64,000 nucleotides of DNA, from positions 3,720,001 to 3,784,000 of the forward strand of contig CBDIDV010000002.1 of NCBI GenBank assembly GCA_965277875.1, read 5' to 3'. Shown piece after piece: positions 1 to 8,197 of the stretch. Origin of the DNA: CAWFQB01 sp965277875. Its GTDB lineage: Bacteria > Armatimonadota > Chthonomonadetes > Chthonomonadales > Chthonomonadaceae. A program made the position numbers and the translations under genes. Under the pieces are notes generated by a model, which was given only the letters and a program-made list of their open reading frames with translations, was not told where the DNA came from and did no database searches. Position 1 is the first letter of the stretch. Each line of letters starts with the position of its first letter.

Positions 1-1252
1 TGATTTGACCCAACATTCCATAGGTTATAGCCGATTGTTGATCGTCACCCAACGTTTTGAAAATACTTAATGCCTCAATAACGTTTCTCTCTGCCTCGGT
101 ATAATTCCCCCTCTGGATTTCGAGCGTTCCTATCTGTAGCAAAATGTGCGCGACTCTCAACTTGTCATTGGTATGGCTAAGTTGCTCAAGCATCTTCTGA
201 TATAGGGCAAGCGCTTCCTTTAGTTCTCCTTGTTGTTGATGAAGATATGCTAATAGTGCAGAGCCAGCCATGCTACTAGATGGCTCTTGAGAGAAGGCAG
301 CAATTTGCTTGTAGTATAATTTTGCCTTATCAAATTCACCACGCTGTTTTGCTATCTCTCCTAGACGAAAGTAGCTGGCAGTTTGAGATGACTGGTGAGA
401 TGAACCATCACGACCTTCAATACTAAGTAAAAATAATTGTTCTGCTTGGTCAATCTCTCCAATTTGGTAGTATTGCTCCGCAAGCATACGCTCGATCAAT
501 TGAGTCATGTACTTGTCTCCTAGTCTATTTGCTAGAGCAAGCGCGTCATGAAGACGTTGACGACTCAAATCAGGTCTACCAAGCGCATTGCAGAGCATCG
601 CAGATTTAACCAATAGTCGAGCGATTATTTCTTGCTCGCGATGGTCTTGATTATTGAGCGACTGTGCTGTTCGTAACAGCTCTTCGACTCTTTCAACCTC
701 TGCTGTTTTTTCATTGTAGGAGAGCGACTCAAAACCTGTCACATCAGACTCAAGAGCATTGACACTGTCATTTCGCCATAGATGAGGCATCGTTGGAAGT
801 TCGTAGACGCCGGAACGCCATGCCCAAAAGTCGGGAGCGCTTATGGCGACTCTATCAAGCGCGTAGTCTGGAAGCCAGAGGAGCAGAACAGTAGGACAGG
901 CGCGGCGGATCAGGTCGCGGTCATTATTCAGGCGTCCAAGTACAGGAGAATAATCCACATACCCATAAATTGATTTTTCCAGCCCATAGACGTTCACGAA
1001 ATCAGGCGGATTATCCACGTTAATGACGGCTTCTAATTTATCCAAAAGGCTGATAATCGGTTCATCCAGTACGATTTCCAAGCCGCGTTTATCTGCCAGA
1101 CGCTCTAAGAGAATACGGCTTAACTGCTGTTGCTGTGCGGGACTGTTGCACTTAACAAAGCCAAGCACAAAAGCGTCTGCGCGTCGTACAACGCGAGCCA
1201 GACGAGAAAACACCTCGTCAACCTCTGGAGTTATGTCGCTGCTTATCGTCAT
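1..1252 (-). CDS. TPR-repeat protein (partial, runs off left edge), partner of upstream ATPase
   Basis: The minus strand stays open from an ATG at 1252 to the window edge, about 417 codons with no stop. Residues 1 to about 165 form a globular domain of unknown function with a distinctive stretch reading LLLWLPDYALDR then FWAWRSGVYEL. From about residue 185 on there are consecutive tetratricopeptide-type helical hairpins (for example YFRLGEIAKQRGEFDKAKLY and ILLQIGTLEIQRGNYTEAE). Such N-domain plus TPR proteins downstream of a P-loop ATPase are familiar to me from cyanobacteria and Chloroflexi and may be conflict or signalling modules; that role is inference. The start is the ATG in the last copy of a 35-bp triplication, because the ATGs in the other two copies terminate after 12 codons. 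No clear Shine-Dalgarno is present, so translation is probably coupled to the ATPase. The region is AT-richer than the rest of the window, suggesting transfer. Confidence 0.8.
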   Translation of the reverse strand, partial: MTISSDITPEVDEVFSRLARVVRRADAFVLGFVKCNSPAQQQQLSRILLERLADKRGLEIVLDEPIISLLDKLEAVINVDNPPDFVNVYGLEKSIYGYVDYSPVLGRLNNDRDLIRRACPTVLLLWLPDYALDRVAISAPDFWAWRSGVYELPTMPHLWRNDSVNALESDVTGFESLSYNEKTAEVERVEELLRTAQSLNNQDHREQEIIARLLVKSAMLCNALGRPDLSRQRLHDALALANRLGDKYMTQLIERMLAEQYYQIGEIDQAEQLFLLSIEGRDGSSHQSSQTASYFRLGEIAKQRGEFDKAKLYYKQIAAFSQEPSSSMAGSALLAYLHQQQGELKEALALYQKMLEQLSHTNDKLRVAHILLQIGTLEIQRGNYTEAERNVIEALSIFKTLGDDQQSAITYGMLGQI

Positions 1253-1335
1253 ATCGTACCGGGAGTTATGTCGCTGCTTATCGTCATATCGTACCGGGAG
1301 TTATGTCGCTGCTTATCGTCATATCGTACCGGGAG
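1231..1335. repeat. Three exact tandem copies of a 35-bp unit at the ATPase/TPR gene junction
   Basis: Copies lie at 1231-1265, 1266-1300 and 1301-1335 and are identical. On the minus strand each copy contains an ATG (at 1322, 1287 and 1252). The ATPase stop TGA overlaps the first ATG as ATGA. Because 35 is one less than a multiple of three, the first two ATGs each open a 12-codon ORF (MTISSDITPGTI) whose TGA overlaps the next ATG. Only the third ATG continues into the TPR gene. This makes a chain of stop/start overlaps. Confidence 0.95.
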
Positions 1336-2653
1336 TTGTGGCGGGCGTCGGCAGTTCAGGTGGCGTAATGAACTTGCGCAGTGTCTGCACGACAGGATTC
1401 ACCGCATAGCAAACGTCGCCGTTGAGGTATTCCAGAATACTCGTGTTATACATTAGCAGTTGATCTTCCAAACTGCCGGGCAGTTCCTGTGTATCATACA
1501 CCTCCCGCAGGATGCGATAGTATTCAGGGCGATTTAGAGCGCGTTCAAAATCTGTTCGCATTCCATTCACTGCCTGTTCCACGACAGCACGTGAAAGGGG
1601 TAAGTCGTCAATATAATCGCAGGCTGAACGCACCATGATCAGCAGATTGCGTAAATATCCACCACTCATACGACACAAATGGTCTAGGGTGTCAGGTGTG
1701 TCAAAAGCTGTGTCGCTGACGATACCAGCGGTAATGAGACGTTTACGTACCATTTCACGCATTACAGCCAACCCCGCAGGATTGTCCTGCCGGTCGCGTC
1801 CTGTCACTTTAATCATAGGCAGGGTAAACGCTTGCTTGCTGTAAATGGTCGTAAGTGCAGGCGCAGTGGGCGCGAACAGCATGGAAATCGGCAAAGTATA
1901 AAGGATATGGGCCTGCAGTTGTGTGAGTTGTGAGCCACGATTAATGAACAACTGCTCATGCGTGTTGTACTGGCTGTCGGGAATGGAACGCAAAGTAATA
2001 CGATCTAGATTGTCAACGATGATAACTAAATCTTGATACCCTCTTTGCTGGAGCCTTATTCTAGTTTCGTCAAGAAGTTCGTTGACGGCGTCTATCAGGT
2101 TGGAGACGTTGGGTTCCAATGCTTTGCGGATTTCATCTCGTGCCGATGGACTGCTCTTGATGGCCGCAGTTAGTTTTGCAACCTTCATATCGAAGGTGAG
2201 GCTGTTGAACTCTACTTCACTGCCCAAAAACCGCTTCATTCCGTCTATAAACTGCGTCAAACGTGTAGGCAGCAGCTTTACGCCTAGCATTGTATCCATT
2301 GTTGTACCGACCGCGCGTACAATGGCAAGCAGGACGTCCGCGAAATCCACGTCGTTCACATCTACATCAACAGCATCCGCCTCGAAGTAAACGACGAAGA
2401 ATGGACGTGAGGTTGGGGCAGCCTTTTTGAGCCGCTCAATTAGACGCTGCAACTCGGTGGTTTTGCCGCAGCCGCGTTGCCCCGTAAATAGTAGGTGCAT
2501 GGGTGTGCCTGCCCGCCGCACGGATTTTTCTATCCGCTCTATTAGGTCACCCGTGCCGCGCACGTTATCACAGGGGACATAACGTTCGTCGCCGGGTTTT
2601 AACGGTTCAGCGGGATCGCACTTTTGGTAGAACAAATCAATACCTTGCGCCAT
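1319..2653 (-). CDS. P-loop ATPase (AAA/STAND-like), first gene of ATPase-TPR module
   Basis: A 444-residue ATPase. Walker A is GQRGCGKT at residues 58-65 and a Walker B-like segment LVIIVDNLDR lies near residue 210. A C-terminal region (SILEYLNGDVCYAVNP) looks like a winged-helix or lid segment. The start at 2653 is chosen because AGGAGG sits 8 nt upstream; a TTG two codons earlier is the only longer option. The stop overlaps the first ATG of the 35-bp repeats, so it heads an operon with the TPR gene. By analogy with ATPase plus TPR pairs in conflict systems (STAND-type NTPases), it may be a regulated switch or sensor. The sequence does not show an effector domain, so function is unproven. 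Confidence 0.8.
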   Translation of the reverse strand: MAQGIDLFYQKCDPAEPLKPGDERYVPCDNVRGTGDLIERIEKSVRRAGTPMHLLFTGQRGCGKTTELQRLIERLKKAAPTSRPFFVVYFEADAVDVDVNDVDFADVLLAIVRAVGTTMDTMLGVKLLPTRLTQFIDGMKRFLGSEVEFNSLTFDMKVAKLTAAIKSSPSARDEIRKALEPNVSNLIDAVNELLDETRIRLQQRGYQDLVIIVDNLDRITLRSIPDSQYNTHEQLFINRGSQLTQLQAHILYTLPISMLFAPTAPALTTIYSKQAFTLPMIKVTGRDRQDNPAGLAVMREMVRKRLITAGIVSDTAFDTPDTLDHLCRMSGGYLRNLLIMVRSACDYIDDLPLSRAVVEQAVNGMRTDFERALNRPEYYRILREVYDTQELPGSLEDQLLMYNTSILEYLNGDVCYAVNPVVQTLRKFITPPELPTPATTPGTI

Positions 2654-2712
2654 CTGCAAATCCTCCTGCTTCTATTATATCTTATCTGTCAAGTGTAAAT
2701 AGTGTCACAGGT

Positions 2713-3771
2713 TTACAGCGCGTCCGGCTGCGTCACTTCAATCGTTTTGCCCGTGTCGGCGGCGTCGCAGGCGGCAAAGGTCAGGGCCAGAGTGTTGAGG
2801 TTGTCGCGTCCGCTCGTTTCAGGCTCGGTGTGGCTCTCGATGCAGGCCCGCCAGTGGTACAGGTCGAATTGGTGGCCCTGCGCCCCGATGGACGGCGCCC
2901 AGATGGTTTCGCCCCACGGTTCCGGCAGGGGCGTAAAGAAGTGCATCTCCTGGTAGTCGGACGGGTTCGCGTTCTGCCGGAACAGGCGTATCGGCCCCCA
3001 ATCGTCGCGCTGGTTCCAGACAAGGCTGCCCCGCGTACCGGTAAACGTCCATCTGCCGTTCCAGCCCGTGTCCACGCCGGGACTGGCGAAACTGCCCGTG
3101 TAGTTGACCATTGTGCCGCCCGCGAACTCGATCCACGCGAACACGCTTAGATCGCCCTGAGTGTTGCTGACGGTCGGGTTCCACGTCCGGGCCGTGACGC
3201 GCTCGGCATTGCGGCCCAATAGATAGCGCATGGTATCGAAATGGTGTACGGCCATGTCCATCAGGAACGGATGCCGCATCTGCTGTCGCCACCCGAACAG
3301 CAGCCCCTGTATCTGAAACTCCACGACGACATGGTCTATGTCGCCAATCGCGCCCTCTTCGATCAATTTGCGTACCTGGCGCGGCTGGTCGTGGTAGCGG
3401 AACTGCTGCGTCACCATCAGGGTACGCCCGGTTTCGTGGGCCGTCCGCACGATGTTGACGGCAGATGTCATGTTTTCGGCGAGCGGCTTTTCCGAAAGGA
3501 CATGCAGGCCGTGCCGCATGGCGGCTGTGCTGGTCGCCTCGTGAAACGGAACCGGGGTGCAGTCAATCAGCCCCTCGGCCTCGACACTCGCGAGCGCGTC
3601 CTCAATACGCGTAAACTGGTGTTCGGGGGATACGCCCACGATCTCGCCCGCCGCGCGCAGGGCGTCGGGGCTGGGATCAACGAGGGCGGCATGTTGAAAC
3701 CCGTCGGCATCGCGCACGGCGTAAATCCAGCTTTGCCCGAAGCCGCCCACGCCCGCCTGTATCACACGCAT
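2713..3771 (-). CDS. Gfo/Idh/MocA-family NAD(P)-dependent oxidoreductase
   Basis: A 352-residue protein with the family layout. The N-terminal Rossmann fold begins GVGGFGQSWIYAV (degenerate GxGxxG). The EKPLAENM motif near residue 95 carries the family's catalytic EKP lysine. The C-terminal alpha/beta domain includes HHFDTMRYLLG. Members oxidise or reduce sugars, inositols and other cyclic polyols with NAD(P); the substrate cannot be told from sequence. It is cytoplasmic, with no signal peptide. It stands alone between the ATPase module and the nitrogen locus, on the same strand as both, with its own ATG. GC content returns to the high level typical of the rest of the window, so it is probably core chromosome. 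Confidence 0.88.
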   Translation of the reverse strand: MRVIQAGVGGFGQSWIYAVRDADGFQHAALVDPSPDALRAAGEIVGVSPEHQFTRIEDALASVEAEGLIDCTPVPFHEATSTAAMRHGLHVLSEKPLAENMTSAVNIVRTAHETGRTLMVTQQFRYHDQPRQVRKLIEEGAIGDIDHVVVEFQIQGLLFGWRQQMRHPFLMDMAVHHFDTMRYLLGRNAERVTARTWNPTVSNTQGDLSVFAWIEFAGGTMVNYTGSFASPGVDTGWNGRWTFTGTRGSLVWNQRDDWGPIRLFRQNANPSDYQEMHFFTPLPEPWGETIWAPSIGAQGHQFDLYHWRACIESHTEPETSGRDNLNTLALTFAACDAADTGKTIEVTQPDAL

Positions 3772-3984
3772 TGCTATGTCTCCTCACGCCGCGTCGCGCA
3801 TCCGCATAAAAGCGCGGCGATTTGTTTCTCTGTTATCTTACGTTTCGGCAGGCTCTAAAAGGCCGGAACGATAACTCCTGGTCAACCCTGTGAAAACTAA
3901 CGAAAACTAACCCTCTTGGCTGCAAATGTACCCGAAACGGCGCGCGGATGCAACTCGGTACAGCGCCTATTCGCCAACGGCAAC

Positions 3985-4032
3985 ATTGACAGCAGCATTG
4001 ACAGCAGCATTGACAGCAACATTGACAGCAGC
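3985..4032. repeat. Four tandem copies of a 12-bp unit (ATTGACAGCAGC) in a gene-free stretch
   Basis: Units start at 3985, 3997, 4009 and 4021; the third has one change (CAAC for CAGC). The array lies in the 396-bp gene-free region between the oxidoreductase start and the glnK terminator. I see no ORF with coding character there. A comparable 12-bp periodicity appears in the porin N-terminal coding region near 8130-8165. Confidence 0.9.
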
Positions 4033-4071
4033 ATTGTGCGTTATTTCACAACCCATTTTTGACACCCAAAA

Positions 4072-4106
4072 CGGCGGCATTGTTCCCGGTGAGAACAATG
4101 CCGCCG
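4072..4106 (-). terminator. Rho-independent terminator of the porin-amt-glnK operon
   Basis: A 14-bp perfect stem (CGGCGGCATTGTTC pairing with GAACAATGCCGCCG) with a 7-nt loop. On the minus strand the stem is followed by GTTTTGGG. It lies 62 nt past the glnK stop codon. Confidence 0.8.
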
Positions 4107-4167
4107 CTATTTGCCGCGTTCCAATAAAGGACTGCCAAGCGTTTAGGATGCTGTATCAGGAGATACA

Positions 4168-4509
4168 TCAGGTCAGGGCGATGTCGCCCCGCTCGCCGGT
4201 GCGGATGCGAATGGTTTCCGCGACCGGGATCAGGAAGATCTTGCCGTCGCCGATCTCGCCTGTGCGGGCCGCGTCGGCAATCGTCGTCGCGATGGTGTGC
4301 GCCTGGTCGTCCGGCACGACGATCTCGATCTTCACCTTGTGCAGCAGATTGACCGTGTATTCGGCCCCTCTGTAGTTGTGCGTAAAGCCCTTCTGCTTGC
4401 CCGCGCCGCGCACCTCGGTTACGGTCATGCCCATCACGCCCAGTTCGGACAGGGCCGTTTTGACGTCTTCCAGCTTTTGCGGACGTATCAGCGCTTCCAC
4501 TTTAATCAT
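4168..4509 (-). CDS. glnK: Nitrogen regulatory protein P-II
   Basis: A 113-residue protein that matches the P-II family from end to end. The T-loop reads YRGAEY with the uridylylatable tyrosine at position 51. The C-terminal signature GEIGDGKIFLIPV and the RIRTGERG end are both present. P-II trimers sense ATP/ADP and 2-oxoglutarate and gate AmtB by inserting the T-loop in the cytoplasmic pore. The gene lies 78 nt downstream of amt on the same strand, the usual glnK-amt pairing with reversed order, and an AAAGGA ribosome site precedes the ATG. It is the last gene before a strong terminator. Tyr51 suggests GlnD-type uridylylation, although no glnD is in the window. Confidence 0.95.
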   Translation of the reverse strand: MIKVEALIRPQKLEDVKTALSELGVMGMTVTEVRGAGKQKGFTHNYRGAEYTVNLLHKVKIEIVVPDDQAHTIATTIADAARTGEIGDGKIFLIPVAETIRIRTGERGDIALT

Positions 4510-4587
4510 ATATAATTCCTTTCAGCAGTAGCCCCGGCTTCCGCTCTGCCCGAAATCAGGCGGGGCGAACGCCGGGATTTCAACCGT

Positions 4588-6246
4588 TTACAGCGTATCT
4601 ACGCGGGGCGAGGTCTGCGAAGAGCCAACGGAGGCGAGATTGCTGTCCACGGCCCCGTGCGGGATGCCCGCTTCCTGCAAAGCGAACTCCGGATAGGCCG
4701 GGATGCCATGCTCGTGGATGTCCAGACCTTCCAGCTCGCCCTCGCGGGACACGCGCAGCAGGCCGAGGGATTTGACGGCCAGCATCAGGATCATGGCAAC
4801 GACGAAGGTGCTGACCGTAATGGTCACGCTGCCGATAAGCTGCGCCTTCATCACCGTCATATCGCCGCCGTAGAACAGTCCCTTGAGTACCGCCGTGGCG
4901 GAGTTGTCCGCGCCGGTCGGGCCGGTCGCGCCGAACTGTCCGCTGGCGAACAGGCCCAGCGACAGCGTTCCCCAGATGCCCGCAAATCCATGCACGGGAA
5001 CCGCGCCGATGGGATCGTCAATACGCAGGTACTCCAGCAGATTGACGCCCATAACTACGATCACACCTGCGACCGCGCCCAGGATCACCGCGCCGGTCGG
5101 CGTGACCCAGTAGCAGGGGCAGGTGATGGCGACCAGTCCGGCCAAAAAGCCGTTGACCGTAAAGCCCAGATCCCATTTCTTCGTCTGCGGGTACGCGTAG
5201 AACATAGCCGCCAGACCCGCCGCGCACGCGGCCAGAGTGGTGTTCGTCGCCACGCGCCCGATGCCCTGAAAGTCCATTGCCGACAGCGTACTGCCCGGAT
5301 TGAAGCCATACCAGCCGAACCACAGGATCAAACCGCCGACAGCCGCGATCACGAGGTCGTGCGGCAGCATCGGACCGCCGCCGTCGCGCTTGAAGCGGCG
5401 TCCCAGGCGCGGGCCAAGCACGATGGAACCGGCCAGCGCGATGAAGCCGCCGATGGTATGCACGACCGTCGAACCGGCAAAGTCATGGAAACTCGTTCCC
5501 AGCGAGGGCAGCATGTGTCCCGTGCTGCCCATCACGTTCAGCCAGCCGTCCGGCCCCCAGGCCCAATGCCCGATGATCGGGTAGATGAAACCGGACACGC
5601 CCACGCTGTACAGCAGGTCGCCTATCCAGCCGGTGCGCCCGATCATCGCGCCCGATGTGATGGTGGAACAGGTGTCCGCGAACGCAAACTGGAACAGCCA
5701 GAACGCCAGGAACGCCACACCCGACGTCTCATACGTGGCGGGCGCGTTGTTCAGGAAGAACCAGGTGTGGGCCGTGCCGTCCCCGCTGCCGATCCAGCCG
5801 TTGCCATGCCCGAACATAAAGGCGAAGCCGAACGCCCAGAACAGCAGTCCGCACAAACAGGTATCCACAATACATTCCATCAGGACGTTGACGGTCTCGC
5901 GCGACCGGCAGAACCCGGCTTCCAGCATGGTAAACCCGACCTGCATGGCGAAAACAAGAAAGGCCGCGAGCAGCACCCACACGGTGTTGAGGGGACTGAC
6001 GATGTCGTTTCCCTTGAGAACCGGGTCGTCGGCCCGCGCCGCGCTGCCCGCAAAGGCCATATACAGCGCGAAAGCAGTCAGCATCAGGGCCAGCGCTGTG
6101 GCTTTGCCCAGCAGCAGCGCGCCCGCGTAGCGCCGCCACTCCGGCTGCCGCAGCCGCTGTGCGAGCCGCGCAAACTTCTGGCTGCGCGACAAAATCTCTC
6201 TATCGGCGCCGCAATGCAGACGCTGTGAACGTGATCTTAAAAACAA
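4588..6246 (-). CDS. amt: Ammonium transporter (Amt family)
   Basis: About 552 residues, longer than typical AmtB because of roughly 75 N-terminal residues that include a signal-like hydrophobic segment ending in SAARADDP. The core has 11 membrane helices. It carries both pore histidines (FAGSTVVHTIGG and VPVHGFAGIWG) and the hallmark cytoplasmic tail EGLDIHEHGIPAYPEF, which contacts P-II. The start is uncertain: a longer reading begins with TTG at 6264, but GGAGGAGGAAG lies just upstream of the TTG at 6246, so I prefer 6246. It sits between an outer-membrane barrel gene and glnK, all on one strand, which suggests coordinated ammonium uptake across both membranes. Expression is probably controlled by the leader and ANTAR regulator upstream. 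Confidence 0.93.
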   Translation of the reverse strand: MFLRSRSQRLHCGADREILSRSQKFARLAQRLRQPEWRRYAGALLLGKATALALMLTAFALYMAFAGSAARADDPVLKGNDIVSPLNTVWVLLAAFLVFAMQVGFTMLEAGFCRSRETVNVLMECIVDTCLCGLLFWAFGFAFMFGHGNGWIGSGDGTAHTWFFLNNAPATYETSGVAFLAFWLFQFAFADTCSTITSGAMIGRTGWIGDLLYSVGVSGFIYPIIGHWAWGPDGWLNVMGSTGHMLPSLGTSFHDFAGSTVVHTIGGFIALAGSIVLGPRLGRRFKRDGGGPMLPHDLVIAAVGGLILWFGWYGFNPGSTLSAMDFQGIGRVATNTTLAACAAGLAAMFYAYPQTKKWDLGFTVNGFLAGLVAITCPCYWVTPTGAVILGAVAGVIVVMGVNLLEYLRIDDPIGAVPVHGFAGIWGTLSLGLFASGQFGATGPTGADNSATAVLKGLFYGGDMTVMKAQLIGSVTITVSTFVVAMILMLAVKSLGLLRVSREGELEGLDIHEHGIPAYPEFALQEAGIPHGAVDSNLASVGSSQTSPRVDTL

Positions 6247-6394
6247 GGTTTCTTCCTCCTCCAAACTTACCCGAAGCGGGGAATGCTGTTACTTGTTGTT
6301 TGCTACTCATTAATGCGAATAACTGTGGCGCATTGTTTTAAAGCGAGCAAACAGTATCTCGTCAAGCAAGCAACAAACAATAAGTGACAAACAA

Positions 6395-8197
6395 CTAGAA
6401 CTTGTACGCCGCGCTGACGAGGGCGGTGTCCTGGTCGCGGACGGCATTGGTGGCCGCGCCAAAGAACGACTGATTGGCGGCGTCGTGGCGATATTCCAGG
6501 CGCGTCACCAGATGGCTGCGCAGGAACGTGTATTCCAGAGTGGCCGTACCTTCGCGCAGGCGGTTGTAGCCCAGCCCGCCCGTCCGCAGGCCCACGCCGC
6601 CCGCGCCCGCGCTGTCCTCGAACTGCTCGATACGTCCCGCGAATGCCAGCCGCGAATTGATCTGATAGCGGGCATAGCCCGCATATCCCAGCCACGTTCC
6701 CGAAACATGCTTGGGGCCGGGAACGTTGCCCGAACCCGTGCCATAGTCAATGATGCCCGACAGTTTCAGGGCGGGCGTCACCTGAAGAATGCCCTGCGCC
6801 TCGGTCACGTAGGTGTTGATGCTGCCGTCGTTTTTGGGGGCCAGGCCGGGGCCGTATGCGCCCGTCCCCTCGTCCCCACCGATAAAGCCCAGAATGCCCG
6901 TGAAGGTGGCCGTGGGCTTGTACGTCAGCTGTATCAGGCCGCTCTTGCCGTCGTTGTCGTCGGCGATGTTGTTCCAGCCGTTGATAGCAGCGGCCAGCAG
7001 CTGCAATTTGGACGTGATGGGAACGCCCACGCGCAGACCGGCATGGTAAAACGGAATGGCGTATTGAAACCCGAAACTGCGCGAGTAGTTGTCGTTGCTC
7101 GTGCTTTCAATCACTTCGAGGCCCAGCGGCGTCACGAAGATGCCCGCGTCGAACGTGATGTCGCGCTTGGCGACGTTGACGGTCTTGGTGACGAATGCCT
7201 GCTGAATGTTCTGCCACGCGCTTGTGCCGCCCGGCTCGGTGATGTGGACAAGCCGGGCCGTGTCGCCGGTCGTCAGCGTCACCGTAAAACCCAGGGGAAA
7301 GCCCTTGCCCTCGGTGCGCGTGATGTTGAACTCACCCAGGTTGAAGCTGAACTCGCGGTCGTTGACATCGAAACTGCGGCCCACGTTGTCAATGCCGAAA
7401 TGTTCGCCGCTGGGCGTGGCGTAGCCTGAAAACGAGTGGCCTCCGAAGGGCGACTTCCCGGCAAAGTAGGGCGCGCGGGCGTTGATGGCGTAGTACACAT
7501 CAATCAGGCCCGAATAGGTGATGGTTCCGGGCGGCGTGGGCGCGGCGGGCGTAACGGCGGTGGGTGCGGCGGTAGTCTGGTTGGGCTGGCCTTCGGAGGG
7601 CTTCTGGGGCGGCGTACTGGTCTGGGGCGGGTTGGTCTGCGCGGGCGTTGTCTGCGGGGCGTCCTGGGCGCGCAGCAGGCTGGCGAGGCGCAGGGAAGGT
7701 TTGGCAAGACGCAGCAAACCGGAGAGGGGGCTTGGCCTGACGGCCTGCGCGGCCCTGTCCGCCGCCCGCGAGATAGCATCGGGAAGCGTATCAGCAGCGG
7801 GCGTGACGGCCTTGCTGTTCAATGGGATTGCGGGAGCTGCCGCGCTTGCCGCGCCTGCCCCATTCGACGGCGTGACCGCATTTGATGCCGCTGTGTCGCC
7901 GACCGGCTGTACCCCGCCTGCTTTTATCGATGAGGAGTCGCTTGCGGCAGGCGGTAGAGTCGTGTCTGCGCGGCTCAGGGCCGCGCCCGTCGCCAGCAGA
8001 ACGCAGGACAGGACGGGCAACAGCAGGGGATGCGCGGCAAGGGTGGCAGCGCGCCGCGTCGGCGCAGAAGCGGCAGGGCCGTTGTGCCAAACGCCCGCAG
8101 AAGGGGAGCGGCGCAAACAAGCACTGATGGAAGCATTGAGTGAAGCATTGAGCGAAGCGTTGAAGATACGAGCGTTGAAAGAAGAGTATCCGCGCAT
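6395..8197 (-). CDS. Outer-membrane beta-barrel porin (BBP2/OmpL-like)
   Basis: A 600-residue exported protein. A basic N-terminus is followed by a hydrophobic segment and a probable cleavage near LSRADT. Then come about 130 residues of low-complexity Ala/Pro/Thr/Gln linker. The barrel begins at TITYSGLIDVYYA, has many alternating amphipathic strands, and ends in AAYKF, the terminal-aromatic rule for outer-membrane barrels. The pattern fits putative beta-barrel porin 2. The start at 8197 is preferred over a TTG at 8254 because GGAGG lies 12 nt upstream. An Asn-Ala-Ser periodicity (NASLNASLNAS) occurs at about residue 14, encoded by 12-bp repeats. Its position upstream of amt-glnK suggests it supplies ammonium or other nitrogen compounds to the periplasm; that role is inferred. 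Confidence 0.82.
   Translation of the reverse strand: MRGYSSFNARIFNASLNASLNASISACLRRSPSAGVWHNGPAASAPTRRAATLAAHPLLLPVLSCVLLATGAALSRADTTLPPAASDSSSIKAGGVQPVGDTAASNAVTPSNGAGAASAAAPAIPLNSKAVTPAADTLPDAISRAADRAAQAVRPSPLSGLLRLAKPSLRLASLLRAQDAPQTTPAQTNPPQTSTPPQKPSEGQPNQTTAAPTAVTPAAPTPPGTITYSGLIDVYYAINARAPYFAGKSPFGGHSFSGYATPSGEHFGIDNVGRSFDVNDREFSFNLGEFNITRTEGKGFPLGFTVTLTTGDTARLVHITEPGGTSAWQNIQQAFVTKTVNVAKRDITFDAGIFVTPLGLEVIESTSNDNYSRSFGFQYAIPFYHAGLRVGVPITSKLQLLAAAINGWNNIADDNDGKSGLIQLTYKPTATFTGILGFIGGDEGTGAYGPGLAPKNDGSINTYVTEAQGILQVTPALKLSGIIDYGTGSGNVPGPKHVSGTWLGYAGYARYQINSRLAFAGRIEQFEDSAGAGGVGLRTGGLGYNRLREGTATLEYTFLRSHLVTRLEYRHDAANQSFFGAATNAVRDQDTALVSAAYKF

Noticed and set aside
782..973. Small plus-strand ORF of 63 codons
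   Set aside because: It lies inside the minus-strand TPR gene, which is open through the whole region with TPR character.
3985..4032. CRISPR-like array
   Set aside because: 12-bp direct repeats without spacers; a simple tandem repeat. No CRISPR array was seen anywhere in the window.
4657..6228. 523-codon plus-strand ORF
   Set aside because: It is antisense to amt. The encoded protein is Arg/His/Gln-rich with no fold, typical of shadow ORFs in GC-rich DNA, while amt matches its family throughout.
6485..7429. 314-codon plus-strand ORF
   Set aside because: Antisense shadow of the porin gene, with low-complexity Arg/Gly/Ala composition.
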